The position numbers and the translations under genes are program-made. The notes beneath the pieces are model-generated. The model made no database searches. It saw only the letters and a list, made by a program, of their open reading frames with translations, and was not told the origin of the DNA. DNA of 64,000 nucleotides from Bettongia penicillata ogilbyi (Eukaryota; Chordata; Mammalia; Diprotodontia; Potoroidae). The stretch is from contig JAJHZJ010000496.1 of NCBI GenBank assembly GCA_023548195.1, positions 9,014,644 through 9,078,643 of the forward strand, in the 5' to 3' direction. This document shows, piece after piece, positions 10,080 through 20,090 of the stretch (position 1 is the first letter of the stretch; each line of letters starts with the position of its first letter).

Positions 10080-10312
10080 GGCAGCTGGTGGTATAGTGTA
10101 CCTGTCATCAGGAAGACCTGAGTTCTAATTCATCCTTAGACGCTGATCCTGAACAAATCACTTACTCTCTTTCTGTCTTAGTTTCTTTATCTGTACAGTG
10201 AGAAGAATAACAAATACCTATCTCCTAGGATTGTTGTGAGGTCAAATGAGATAACATTTATACAGTGCTTAGTATAGAAGTGGCTCATAATAAGTGATTG
10301 ATCAATGTTTCC
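10080..10312 (+). mobile_element. MIR SINE inserted in L3
   Basis: 'GGCAGCTGGTGGTATAGTG' head, 'GACCTGAGTTCTAATTC', 'GTTTCTTTATCTGTACAGTG', 'GGATTGTTGTGAGGTCAAAT' and 'AGTGATTGATCAATG'. It separates two collinear pieces of one L3, so it is younger than that L3. Confidence 0.8.
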
Positions 10313-10386
10313 TTTCTTACTCAGGTATGAGCTGTGCTAGATGGGCCCTGAGATCCCTTTCAGCTGTGAAAGTCTGGATTCATTCA
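10313..10386 (+). mobile_element. L3/CR1 LINE, 3' part of the split copy
   Basis: 'ACTCAGGTATGAGCTGTGCT..AGATGGGCCCTGAGATCCC' is the terminal L3 segment and continues 9775-10070. Confidence 0.75.
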
Positions 10387-10689
10387 CATACATAAAGCAT
10401 GTGAATGACTCCAGGTTTGCCCATGTTGACCCCACATCCACCTGCTTCTAGTCATCGATGATGTTCTAGGAGATTTGGAAGTTACCCAAGTTGACTTGCA
10501 GATGTCCAACTTTGTGTGCGAGTGTGAGGTTTAATGAAGAGGCAGTTGTGGAGAGCTCTGAAACATCAGTCTAATTTGGTAGGCTTCCTAAAACCTGTGC
10601 TCTGACAGACCCATCCAGAGGCTGGAAAATTGGGAGATAGAACTCTTTCTAATCATTTGAGTTTCAAGTCCTATGACCAGTGGACTAGA
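10387..10689. other. No gene or clear repeat seen
   Basis: Single-copy-looking. No motif recognised. Confidence 0.4.
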
Positions 10690-11020
10690 ATTAAGAATGG
10701 TTAAGATTTACAAAGCACTTGAAGTTTTGAAAAATATTTTATATGTATCAATGTGTGTACATGCATGTATATTTCTCTATATGTATGTATGTACATATAT
10801 TTATATATGTATATGTATGTATATATATATACATAATATATATAAAATTTTATCTTCACAACAACTGTGGAAGGTAGATGCTATGATTATTTCTATTTTG
10901 CAGAAGAGAAAACTAAGACTAAGGTTAAGAGACTTGGGCAGGGTCACACAGCTATCAAGTGTCTGAGATAGGTTTTGAATTTGTCTTAGTGGTCCACTAC
11001 TCTATACAGTACACCACTTG
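10690..11020 (-). mobile_element. MIR SINE, antisense, split by a TATG microsatellite
   Basis: The 3' part 'TTTACAAAGCACTTGAAG' lies at 10705-10722 and the rest resumes at about 10855 with 'CACAACAACTGTGGAAGG', 'GGGCAGGGTCACACAGCT' and 'TAGGTTTTGAATTTGTC'. The gap at 10745-10845 is filled with TATG/TATA repeats that expanded inside the SINE. Confidence 0.75.
10745..10845. repeat. TATG/TATA alternating microsatellite
   Basis: About 100 bp of ATGTATGTATATA-type units, nearly all alternating purine-pyrimidine, inside an antisense MIR. Confidence 0.9.
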
Positions 11021-11069
11021 GCACTTCTCTATCTGTCTGTCTGTCTCTGTCTCTCTTGCATTTTCATCA

Positions 11070-11135
11070 CCTTTGTCCAGTATCTGACACAATTCTTAAT
11101 AAATAAAATGTTCCTTGATTGACTGATTTCCACCA
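11070..11135 (+). mobile_element. L2 terminal fragment
   Basis: 'CCAGTATCTGACACAATTC' then 'TTAATAAATAAAATGTTCCT' and 'TTGATTGACTG', the sense L2 terminus. Confidence 0.6.
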
Positions 11136-12652
11136 GGTTTTGCTGCAGTGAGATCATCTTGAACCTAAACTACATCCACAAATACCCACCTACCCCAACA
11201 GTAAATAGAAGAGGTGAATATGAGGTCTGAGGCAGTAAAGAGGAGGTGAAGGGAAGTACTGGGCAGACTGGAAAGGCTACAGGCCCAAAGGCCCGAAGGA
11301 GTTATGGAGTCTGAACCCATAGATTCATAGCTTTCAGCTGAGTGAAGGAAGAGGGAGACGTGTCATTAAAAAGCATCCATTGTCTTAGGCTGATGATCCC
11401 TTGCATGATTCAAATCACAAGTCACTCGCTACCCAAACTTCCCTTTATGGTGTTTTTTCTTCAACTTTCACTTCATAATTCACTCTGTATTTAGGTCTCT
11501 TGTTCAAAGACTCATGTCCTATTCTCTCCTGCATCAACTAGATTCTTCTGCTCAACTCCTCCCTCTCTCTCTCTTCTGCCACCCCCTCCTCCAACATCTG
11601 CTGTATTCGTAGACTTCAGCTTTTGATATCAGACTGGTTTAGAGTATTTTCTTGCCTCCTGGATTGGCCCACCTCCCTTTCCTTGGATTTAATGGGAATC
11701 AGTGGCTACCTAGAGATGAAGACAGGAACAGAAAATGATTCTTCTCTCCCCTCCCTCCCACTTTTTCCACGTGTCCTATTTCTTCACTGCCTCTTTATGC
11801 ACAGAGGCATCTACACCTTTTACACTAGACTCTGGAGGAAATCATTCTCAGCTCAAATTTGGACTTAGAAACAACAAGGGAATTTGGGATAGGATTCCTT
11901 TCATGGTTGCCAAGACTAAAAATGTTTGGCTGAGGCTTGGGCTTCTGAAGGTTTGGACTGCATCCAGGTCATCTGCATCAGAATTTTGAAATCTAAATAA
12001 ATGAGTTCAAGTTCATACTCCTTTGAATTAGAGCCTCGGGTGTTTCTTTCTCTCCACCCATCATGCACCCCGTGTGACATCTGAGCACGGAGCTCCAGAA
12101 ATACCAACAGAGAAGAATTGGGAAACATTTTCTGAAGTTGTTCATGGTTGTTTGTCTCGGTGACCAAAATAAGATCATGGTGGGAGACTTCCTGTTCCTT
12201 AATGGAAACTGCTTTTTCCTTTCGGGATCTGTCGCCTCAGATTTTCTTTTTGGTCATTCTTTGGGGGAAGGAAAAAACAGAGTGACCCTTTAGTGGCTTG
12301 TGGCCTTCTTGGATTCTGAGACTAAGATTCTGAGGGGTCCTTTGTGAAACACCACACACTTAGCCTTTGTTCCACTTCTCTGGCTCTGGAGTCAAGTATT
12401 TTGCAAGTCAAGCAACATTCTCCTGATGCACATTCCCTCAATCTGCTGCTGGCTCAGATCATGAAGCCTGGTCTGATTTGTGTCTGAAAGGGAGGTGTGG
12501 AGAGAGACTTTGGAGGTGCTGTATATGCCATACCTATTGGATGGCAAGGGGTGTTCAGATTAATTGAAGAATTACTAGCCTTGTTATCAGTGTGGTAAGT
12601 GGGCCCTTCTGGGTTCCAAGATAAAATGAGCTTTGATTAGAAAATGAGTATA
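11136..12652. other. Long stretch without gene; no clear repeat
   Basis: Contains a CT-rich patch at 11550-11600 and several 60-84 codon ORFs on both strands that overlap one another in different frames. None has a domain, a plausible splice context or codon-use bias I can recognise. Some of it may be highly decayed LINE. Confidence 0.4.
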
Positions 12653-12664
12653 AGAAATAGGATA

Positions 12665-12918
12665 GGCAGTTAGGTGGCGCCATAGTGGATTGAGTGTCAG
12701 ATCTGGAGTCAGGAAGACTCATCTTCTTGAGTTCAAATTAAGCCTCAGACACTTACTGGCTGTGTGATGCTGGGCAAGTCACTTCACCCTGCTTGCCTCA
12801 GTTCCCTTATCTGTGAAATGAAGTGGAGAAGGAAATGGCAAACTAATATCTGTGCCAAGAAACCCCAAATGGGGTCACGAAGATTTGGCCATGACTGAAA
12901 AATGACTGAGTAACAAAA
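12665..12918 (+). mobile_element. SINE with RTE-like tail, with target-site duplication
   Basis: Complete composite SINE: 'GGCAGTTAGGTGGCGCCATA' head, 'GCTGTGTGATGCTGGGCAAG', 'GGAGAAGGAAATGGCAAAC', 'AACCCCAAATGGGGTCACGA' and a 'GACTGAAAAATGACTGAG' end with an A-rich terminus. AGAAATAGGATA at 12653-12664 and AGAAAAGGATG at 12923-12933 look like the diverged target-site duplication. Confidence 0.9.
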
Positions 12919-13037
12919 ATACAGAAAAGGATGGCTACAAACAGAGAAATACAGTAACAGGGCTGTTTGGGATTGCTCTGGGCAACTATTGCCATAAAGG
13001 TCATGTTATTTAGGTGGGATCAGATTAATTTAGAGCT

Positions 13038-13178
13038 GGGTTCTTAATCTGGGATCCACAGATCCCAAGAAATCTGGGGATACATTTCACAGAATCTGTA
13101 ACTTGGAAGTTTAAATATTTTCATAAGTGTATTTCAATATAATTGGTCTGTAAATTGGTAAAAGGGACCACGTTTGTC
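13038..13178. mobile_element. Possible hAT-type MITE relic
   Basis: 'GGGTTCTTAATCTGGGATCC' and 'TTCATAAGTGTATTTCAATA' resemble one end and interior of the marsupial hAT family whose other relics lie at 25.9, 34.3 and 41.5 kb. The opposite terminal repeat is not evident. Confidence 0.4.
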
Positions 13179-13724
13179 ATCTAGGATCTTTCACCCTTTT
13201 TTCTGCGTTTCTTTTCTCCTCCCTTCCTTAGTAGTTGATACATAGAAGCAGTTTAGAGTCAAAAGGGACTTTCAAAGCCATCCCAGAGTCAGTAGGTGCT
13301 GAGGGCCCTCATGCTATCCCCATGGCTTCCTAGATTTCCCCACTGTGGGACTATTCTCTCTCATACCTTAGAGTTTCTATGAGTCTTCTATTAGAACAGA
13401 GCTGTTCTATGCCTCATTCCCTCTGAGACTTTCTAGTTGACCAAAACTGATTCACACTAAGGCAGATATCTAAATGGATTGTAATCCTTTGACCCCATGG
13501 TACTTCCAAGTGTCATGTGTATTTCATCAAATGCCTCCAAAGCTTTACTTAAAAGGCTAAGAAATTGTGGGCATTTGAAGTCTTCTGGCAAGGCCAGTAG
13601 AGTTATTATTGGGCTTGGGGACCTTTTGTTTTTTCCCTTAAGGCAATGGAAATGTCACACAGTTCAGATGATTAAACCTATTCTTCCTATAAAAAGGGCA
13701 GATTTTGCTTCATAAAATGTCAGT
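13179..13724. other. No gene or clear repeat seen
   Basis: Single-copy-looking. A 72-codon ORF at 13497-13715 has no recognisable features. Confidence 0.4.
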
Positions 13725-13885
13725 ATCAGAAGAGACCTCAAATCTCCTTCCCCTCTCTGGCCACTGGAACAAAAATCTTTTCTGCAATATTCCTACAAAA
13801 TAGTCAGCAAAGGCCAGTTGAAGATCTCTTGTAATGGGAAACTCTAGAGGTGACTGATTTCACCTTTGAACAACTCTAATAATTA
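13725..13885 (-). mobile_element. L3/CR1 LINE 3' end, antisense
   Basis: 'AGAAGAGACCTCAAATCTCC', 'GTTGAAGATCTCTTGTAATG' and 'AACAACTCTAATAATTAAAA' match in order the antisense L3 segment seen at 24.4 and 40.8 kb. A MIR abuts its end. Confidence 0.65.
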
Positions 13886-13887
13886 AA

Positions 13888-14075
13888 AGAGACAACTAGG
13901 TGGTAAAGTGGATAGAATGCTAGAATTGGAGTCAGCAAGACTTGTGTCCTGCCTCAGACATTTACTGCGTAACACTGAGCAAGTCATTTGATCTCTCTGC
14001 CTCATTTTTTCATCTGTAAAATGAGGGGTTCACTTATAATGTCCTTTCTAGCCCTGTATCTATCATCCTATGAAG
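13888..14075 (+). mobile_element. MIR SINE abutting L3
   Basis: 'GAGACAACTAGGTGGTAAAG' head, 'GGAGTCAGCAAGACTTG', 'TTCATCTGTAAAATGAGGGG' CORE and a 'CTTTCTAGCCCTGTATCTAT' tail. Confidence 0.8.
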
Positions 14076-14499
14076 TTTTCCCTAAATCGTACTAATTCTT
14101 TTACCCATTGGTCATTATTCTGCCTTTCAGGGTCAAGCAGAGGGAAAAAAAGCTAATCCTTCTGTTTGAATGGGGAGTAAACTGAGAAAAGAGCAGAGGA
14201 CAGGTAGATTTGGAGTATTTGTTCTCCAGGACCAGAAGGAAGGATGAGGGAGCATCATCGTGATTAGTATTTAGAGTGGAGGTTTTTAGCTGTTACCCTT
14301 TGGTCGAACTGGTTCACCTCCATGGACCATTCTGAGTTGGGAGAAATGGTCCCTAAGGTCCATTCTGGGTTTGGCATTTTGTTATTCTTTGGCCCTTGTT
14401 TTACTTTAGAGGGTTCACTTTTACTGCTTGTTTGTTTTGTTCTAACCACCAGAACTAATGTACAGCACAGAGTAGGTGCTCCGTGGATGCATCTTGATC

Positions 14500-14690
14500 G
14501 GAAGAGTGCTAGAGAGTGTGCAGTACCATTAGAAAGAATCACAAGACTGGAGTTCAAATCATGGCCTCCTACTGTATGACCCTGAGCAAGTCTATAAAAC
14601 TTTCTTAACCTGTTTCCTCTTCTATAAAATGAAGGAGGTGGACTCATTTGTTAAGCTTCCTTCTAAATCTACATCTATACTTGTTTTTCA
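14500..14690 (+). mobile_element. MIR SINE
   Basis: 'GACTGGAGTTCAAATCATGG', 'TATGACCCTGAGCAAGTC', 'CTTCTATAAAATGAAGGAGG' and 'CTTCCTTCTAAATCTACATC'. The 127-codon antisense ORF at 14264-14647 partly reads the back of this SINE and is not a gene. Confidence 0.75.
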
Positions 14691-14764
14691 CTATGCTTGT
14701 CTTTAAGTACATTGGGGCAGGTGAAGTAAACATGTCTTAGAGCTAGGAAGGTCCTCCAGGGGCT

Positions 14765-14935
14765 ATAGGTTTATTGCTGTAAGGAACTTTTTAGAGGTCA
14801 TCTATCACAGGCCCATTAGCTTACCGATGAGGAAACTGAAACCTGGGGGGGGGGGGGGGGGATAGCTTGCTCATGTGTGCACGGGTCCTCTGACTCTAAA
14901 TACAGTATTCTTTCTACTGTATCATTTTGATTTAG
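14765..14935 (-). mobile_element. MIR SINE, antisense, carrying a G17 run
   Basis: 'TACCGATGAGGAAACTGAAA', then a G homopolymer at 14845-14861 in place of the usual 'GGCCCAGAG' segment, then 'TAGCTTGCTCATGTGTG'. Confidence 0.7.
14845..14861 (+). repeat. G17 homopolymer
   Basis: Seventeen consecutive G within an antisense MIR. Long G-runs are rare in mammalian DNA, can form quadruplexes and are prone to length error in sequencing. Confidence 0.9.
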
Positions 14936-15004
14936 CCGCATTTGCTCTTTAGCTAGGTAAGATATGAGTACATTCCAATTTTCTAGATGAAGTAACTGAA
15001 GTCT

Positions 15005-15235
15005 CTATATCTTGATCTGATCTAGAGTCAGGAAAACCTAAGTTCTAACCCTGTCTCAGATACTTAGTAGCTGGATAACTCTGGGCAAGTCAGTTTAACC
15101 ACAGTCTGCCTCAGTTTCCTCATATGTAAACCAAGAATAATAATAGTCACAGCTTCCAAAGGTGTAGTGAAAAAAATGAGATTATATTTGTAAAATGCCT
15201 TGCAAACCTTACAATCTTATATAAATGTTAGCTAT
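15005..15235 (+). mobile_element. MIR SINE
   Basis: 'ATCTAGAGTCAGGAAAACCT', 'GCCTCAGTTTCCTCATATG', 'GCCTTGCAAACCTTACAATC' and 'TATAAATGTTAGCTAT': B-box through terminal segment are complete. A short antisense MIR piece (14945-15003) precedes it. Confidence 0.85.
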
Positions 15236-15320
15236 TTGGCAGCTAGGTAGCATGTGGATAGAGCACTCATCCAGAGCTCAGAAAGAACTGGGCTCAAATC
15301 TACCCTCACACATTTACATG
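15236..15320 (+). mobile_element. SINE 5' head only, truncated
   Basis: 'TTGGCAGCTAGGTAGCATGT' and 'GGGCTCAAATCTACCCTCAC' are the tRNA-derived head. The CORE and tail are missing, so the copy is 3'-deleted. Confidence 0.65.
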
Positions 15321-15734
15321 TACCAGAGATTTCTGGTTGACAGGATTCTGGCTAAGTGAAGCATTTACTATGTTCATTTAGAGGAACCAGCAACTGCTAT
15401 GGTCACTGCTCTTGTCTGCAATGATTTCTCAAAGTCGCCATGGATGGGATAGTGCTTACTCTTGGTGAAAATGGGGGAGAAAATTTGAGTTTTGAAGAAA
15501 CCAGAAATTCCACTGGATGAGGAATGCTAGGAGCACTTCACGGTCACGGGAAGAAAACAAGAAGGCTGTTGTTGATCCATCTCAGCAATTTTTGATCCAA
15601 ATGAGGTGTCATTGTTTCTATAGTTTCTGCGAGGAATTGATGTGGGTGTAATAAATATCTGTGGTTATAAGAAACAATGAGTAAAGCCCCCCAGTTTTTG
15701 AAAAAGTCTTTTTTACTCTTGCAGAAAACAGATA
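15321..15734. other. No gene or clear repeat seen
   Basis: Single-copy-looking. Confidence 0.35.
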
Positions 15735-15885
15735 ATTCAGGAAAGAATGCTGAACTTGAAATGTGCAGACTGGATCTAAGGCTCATCTCTATTGGATTAT
15801 TTGGGCCAGTCCTTTCACCTCCCAGAGATTCATCCTGTTCATCTATAAAATGACAATGATTTTTTGAGTTCTAGATCTACAGAAT
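15735..15885 (+). mobile_element. MIR SINE, decayed
   Basis: 'GGGCCAGTCCTTTCACCTCC' and 'TCATCTATAAAATGACAATG' mark the CORE. Confidence 0.6.
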
Positions 15886-16014
15886 TGTGGGGGAAGGATC
15901 TTTGTCAAACTCCAAGTACCATATGACTTTAAGCTATTATTAATATTACCAATAGCTGATGTAGAATATTCAAATATGAAAATAAGTTCTATTCTCTTCC
16001 TCCTCCAGAAAGCA

Positions 16015-16955
16015 GGGCAGGGGCACACAAGGATAACAGGGGAGTTCATAAAGCTTTTTAGGAAAATCTTTTCCCCCAAAAGTTATTTATTTATTAATAA
16101 AAAAATGTGTTCTGAATTCTCTCCTTCCTATACCTCCTCCACTCATTGTGAAGATAAGAGATTTGATATTAATTACACATGTGAAATCATTCAAATCATA
16201 TTTGAACATTAACCATGCTACCAAAAGCCCAAGAAGAATAAAGGGAAAAAATTATGAATCTGCATTCAGACTCCATCAGTTTTTTTCTCTGGAAGTGGAT
16301 AGCATTTTTCATCATGAGTTCTTCAGAATTATCCGGAATCTCTGTATTGATCAGAATAGCTAAGTCATTCACAGTTGATTATCACACACTATTGTTGTTA
16401 CCGTGTGCAAATCTTCTAGTTCTTCTCACTTCACTTTGTATCAGTTCATATAGGTCTTTCTAGGTTTTTTGGAAACCATACTGTTCATCTTTTTTATAGC
16501 ACAGTAGTATTCCGTCACAACACACACTATACTTTGTTTAGCCATTCCCCAGCGGATGGGTATCCCCTCAATTTCCAGTTCTTGGCCACTACAAAAAGAG
16601 GTGCTATAAATGTTTTTGTACATATAGGTCATTTTCCTTTTTCTTTGATCTTTTTGAGATACAGACATAGTAGTGATATTGATGGGCCAAAGGCACAGTT
16701 TTATAACCTTTTGGGAATACATCCAAATTGTTTTCCAGAGTGGTTGAACCAGTTCACAACTCCACCAATAGTACACTAATGTCCCAATTTTCCCATATCC
16801 CCTCCAACATTTGTCATTTTCCTTTTCTGTTGTATTAGCCAATCTGATAGGTGTGAGATAGTATCTCAGAGTTGCTTTAATTTGCATTTCTCCAACCAAT
16901 AATAATTTACAGCATCTTTTTTTCTTTGATTTCTTCTTTTGAAGGCTGCCTGTTG
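16015..16955 (-). mobile_element. L1 LINE 3' UTR and ORF2 end, antisense (first part)
   Basis: Read on the minus strand this is the end of L1 ORF2 followed by its 3' UTR. On + it shows 'TCACTTTGTATCAGTTCATA', 'TTTAGCCATTCCCCAGCGGA', 'TTGATCTTTTTGAGATACAG' and 'CCAATCTGATAGGTGTGAGA', all hallmarks of antisense L1. It breaks near 16955, where a sense L1 3' end begins, and resumes at 17273. Frames are broken, so it is inactive. Confidence 0.9.
16441..16899 (-). pseudogene. L1 ORF2 C-terminal remnant
   Basis: A minus-strand frame retains L1 ORF2 C-terminal sequence: 'WRGYGKIGTLVYYWWSCELV' is the Cys-rich/Trp-rich region, and 'VTEYYCAIKKMN' matches the conserved near-terminal EYYxAIKK motif. Between them the frame leaves the family sequence ('GQELEIEGIPIRWG' is an L1 segment read off frame), so at least two frameshifts have occurred. 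ORF2 normally supplies endonuclease, reverse transcriptase and this C-terminal segment; only the last part is here. Confidence 0.85.
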
Positions 16956-17272
16956 ATTCATGATAAAAAAATGCTGTCTGCCTCTAGAGAGAGAACTAAT
17001 GGAGTCTTAATGCAGATCAAAGAATACAATTTTTCATTTCTTTCTGCTTTAAAAAATTAGTCTGTGTTTTCTTTCAAAACATGGCTATATGGAAATATGC
17101 TTTGCATGATTGCACATGTGTAACCTATATAAAATTGCTTGCCATCTCAAAGAGGAGGTAAGAAAAAAAAGGGAGAGAGAGAATTTGGAACTCAAAATAA
17201 AAAAAATGATGTCAAAATTGTTTTTATGTAGATGAGAAAAATAAAATATTATTGAAAAGGAAAAAAAGGAAA
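16956..17272 (+). mobile_element. L1 3' UTR inserted in the antisense L1
   Basis: A sense L1 3' end: 'AATGCTGTCTGCCTCTAGAG', 'AATGCAGATCAAAGAATACA', 'GATTGCACATGTGTAACCTA', 'GAGAATTTGGAACTCAAAAT' and a final AATAAAATATTATTGAAAAGG poly(A)-type end. Flanking GAAGGCTGCCTGTTG and GAAAACTGCATACTC are plausible remains of the target duplication. It splits the older L1 lying in the opposite direction. Confidence 0.85.
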
Positions 17273-17530
17273 ACTGCATACTCACATTTTTTGACCATTC
17301 ATCAATTGAAGAATGACTATATTTTTATAAATTTGGTTCAGTTCTCTATATATTTGAGAAATGGGACCTTTATTAAAGAAATTTTTTGTCAAATTCTTCT
17401 CTTCCCCCAGTTTCTTGCTTTCCTTATAATCTTGGCTGAATTGGTTTTGTTTGTATAAACTTTTTTTTAAATTTACTGTAATCAAAAATACCCATCTTAT
17501 ATCTCATGATGCTTGAGGTTTTTCATACTT
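17273..17530 (-). mobile_element. L1 ORF2 region, antisense (continuation)
   Basis: 'TTTGACCATTCATCAATTGA', 'TTGGTTCAGTTCTCTATATA', 'TTTCTTGCTTTCCTTATAAT' and 'TTGGTTTTGTTTGTATAAAC' continue the L1 ORF2 sequence of 16015-16955 across the insertion. Confidence 0.85.
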
Positions 17531-17544
17531 CTGTTTTCAAAGCT

Positions 17545-18230
17545 AATTATGGAGGTTCTGAAAATTCGTGGTACTTCCAAGAAGAGGTCTGATCACTACT
17601 CTCTTGGCCTGTACTCTGGTCTTTACCCAGGAAGGGATCTTGTTCCCCTGAAGCTGTAAGTGCTAGGGCCCCTTTGTGCCTTGGAACTGAGACCAGCATC
17701 CCTATTCCCTTGTGAGTGGTTATAAACACTCTTCTCCATCCTGGAACTGTGACCAGGGCCCCTGCTTCCTTACAGTCACAAGTCCTGGTGAGCTGGTGCT
17801 CTTTTTTTACCTTGGGATTGTAATCCAGAGCTGCGTACAGTCAACTTCACCAGAGGCCTGAACCCAATGCCAGCAGAGGGTCCCTTGTCACTGTTTTCTG
17901 TCCAGTTGTCTGACCTCCTTATCATGTGTCACCTGAGAGCATCCTCAGCTGTCGCCACCACTAATGCAGTCACCTCCAAAACCTGCTACTGGTGCTGCCG
18001 CAGCATATGTTCTAGGCTGATGACCACCCCCATGTCCCGGACCTCTCCTGCTGAGCTCCTATGTTGTCTTGGGCTGGAAAAATATCTCACCCTGACCTTT
18101 GGTTGGTTTTGCCAGTCCAGAATCAATTTGAAGTGTTAGTTTAAAGATAGCAGGAGGGAAATAATGGAGCGGGACAATGCAGCTGTCTTGTTGCCTATAC
18201 GTGGCCATCTTGGCTCCTCAGTCAAATTCA
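17545..18230 (-). mobile_element. L1 5'-UTR-like (or LTR-like) block, antisense
   Basis: GC-richer than the flanks, with repeated phrases such as 'CTGTGACCAGGGCCCCTGCT' and 'GGAACTGAGACCAGCATCCC'. It ends with 'GCCATCTTGGCTCC', whose complement GGAGCCAAGATGGC resembles the start of many marsupial L1 5' UTRs. Its position immediately upstream (in L1 sense) of the ORF2 remnant suggests one element that lost ORF1 and most of ORF2. An unrelated LTR is the main alternative. Confidence 0.55.
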
Positions 18231-18384
18231 TAAGTTTGTAGCTAATGGGTCCTACGTGAAGTTGTACTATTCTATGTGATTTGGGTTTAGTATTCTTAAG
18301 ATGGGTACCTTCATAAAATCAAGTGAAGATGTGTATCTATAATGGCTGGTGCTTGTTTAAGATCTTCTGATCTTAATTCCTAGA

Positions 18385-18600
18385 GGTGTAGCAGAAAATG
18401 CTCCAAATTTGACATTGGGAGAACTTACTTCAAACCCCTGTCTCTGACTTTTCCTACTTGTGTGACTCTGACCAAGTCACTTAACCTTTATTAGACTCAG
18501 TGTTGGTCACATGTAAAATGGAGATAACAGCTCCTTACATTGAGATATAATATCTACAAAGAACTTAGCAAGTGACATTAATATCTATTGCTGTTAATTT
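18385..18600 (+). mobile_element. MIR SINE
   Basis: 'CTTCAAACCCCTGTCTCTGA', 'GTGTGACTCTGACCAAGTCA', 'CACATGTAAAATGGAGATAA' and a degraded terminal part. Confidence 0.75.
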
Positions 18601-18784
18601 ATAAAGTATGTAAAACCTTTCCTGTGGGTGTGTGGCTACTTTGATCCCTATATAGTTCTAAACTGAGTTGATTTTGGGGTGGGGGGGCAGGTATTTCTTT
18701 GGACTGCACCTATGATTTCATTGGTATAGTGGAAGAGAAAACTCTGTGCCATTGCAGACTGGTACCTTCTTAGTAACACGGAAT

Positions 18785-18890
18785 CTCAGAGTTGCTGGGA
18801 CATCCAGGGATCATGTAGCCAGTAGGGGTCAGAGTTGGGAATTCAACGATCTTCCTGACTCCAAGACTGGCTCTCTATCCACTACTTTAT
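18785..18890 (-). mobile_element. MIR SINE head, antisense
   Basis: 'CTTCCTGACTCCAAGACTGG' and 'CTCTATCCACTAC' are the antisense tRNA-like head. Confidence 0.65.
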
Positions 18891-19044
18891 AAATTGTTTT
18901 ATATCAGAATAAATAACCTTGGAGAGGATAGACTGGGTGTAACTAGGGGGCTGTATTGCTGACACTATGTAGGTGGTGTTTTCCCTTCTCACCATTGATT
19001 GGCTGTGACATATACTGAAGTGTGCATGTTCCTTGGATATGATC

Positions 19045-19195
19045 ATAGTCTCTTTCTAAAGAACCCCTACTTTAGCTAGACTGATATCTTCTCATATACT
19101 TAAATCTCATCTCCATCCTCCATCCCTTAAACTTTACTTTTCTGGAGAATTCTATGTTTGCCTCTCTAATTTGGTTGTAATCTCCTGATGTCTTT
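19045..19195 (+). mobile_element. L2 LINE fragment, decayed
   Basis: 'TTGGTTGTAATCTCCTGATG' resembles the 'GTAAGCTCCTTGA' zone. Weak, but orientation and spacing fit. Confidence 0.4.
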
Positions 19196-19204
19196 GACCT
19201 TTAT

Positions 19205-19400
19205 AATAGGTTGGCTTTTAAGAGATAATGTGATATAATAGAAATTGTCCTGGCCCTAGAATCAGGAGAGATCTGCCCTTGAATTCTGCCTCCCACACAT
19301 AATACATATGTGATTATAAATAAGCCACATACCCTCTCTATAGAGGTACAGCTAGCAATGACTCCTCCCTCCCCAGTTAAAACCTTAGAAACTGCACCCC
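19205..19400 (+). mobile_element. MIR SINE, decayed
   Basis: 'ATGTGATATAATAGAAATTG' head, 'CCTAGAATCAGGAGAGATCT' and 'GATTATAAATAAGCCACATA'. Confidence 0.6.
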
Positions 19401-19749
19401 AAGCAGGCATCATGAAACTTGTCCTCAGTTAATAGAATATAAGAAAAGCTCCTCATGGCAGGTAGGAGAAGGACATTTAGTAGGACATAGCCCTACTACT
19501 ATAGGGCTGGTCAGATGGTGAGGGATTACGAACTAGAAAAAAATGCTTAAAACACAGGATGGGATAAGCAGTCACCATAGCATGCTGAGTTTAACTAATT
19601 ATTCTTCTTAACTAGAAGATGAATTCTGTGGTTTCTTTGCTGTTAAAGGACTTCAAATGATGTTGATGCCTCTTAAATTTGGTGCCCTGAGCAAAAGCCC
19701 AGTCACCTCCACCTTAGTTAGACCTTATGAGCTTCAGTTTTCTTTTCTG

Positions 19750-19985
19750 TAGTGTGGCAGAGTATATAGGTAGGATGTTAGACTAGCATTTGGGAAGACT
19801 TGGCTTCAAATACCACCTCTGATACCTAGGAGCTGTGGGACTATGGGTGAATCTGTACAAATGGAGATAATACTACCCATATTTACCTAGCATGCAGTTT
19901 TACTGTGAGTCTCAAATGAAATAATGTATGGGAAGCACTTTGTCACTTTAAAAGCACTGTATAAGTGCTAGTTATCATCATCAAT
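19750..19985 (+). mobile_element. MIR SINE
   Basis: 'CATTTGGGAAGACTTGGCTT', 'ACAAATGGAGATAATACTAC', 'GAGTCTCAAATGAAATAATG' and 'AAGCACTGTATAAGTGCTAG'. The CORE is partly deleted. Confidence 0.75.
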
Positions 19986-19999
19986 AGAATTGGCATCCT

Positions 20000-20090
20000 A
20001 ATGCCTGGAGTACCTTTCTCATATGAGTATAGTGGGGATCAAATGAGATAACGCATCCGAAGAGCCATATAAATGCCAGTCAGTATTAGT
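20000..20090 (+). mobile_element. MIR SINE tail, second copy
   Basis: 'GGGGATCAAATGAGATAACG' and 'CATATAAATGCCAGTCAGTA' repeat the terminal segment just downstream of the previous MIR. Confidence 0.6.

Noticed and set aside
12665..12760. tRNA-like A/B-box heads of SINEs as tRNA genes
   Set aside because: SINE heads with no intact cloverleaf; followed by CORE and RTE tail sequence.
14264..14647. 127-codon minus-strand ORF
   Set aside because: Its first part is the reverse of a MIR SINE; chance frame.
17545..18230. Endogenous retrovirus LTR
   Set aside because: No TG...CA ends with target duplication, no second LTR, no gag/pol remnants; an L1 5' region fits the adjacency better, though not proven.
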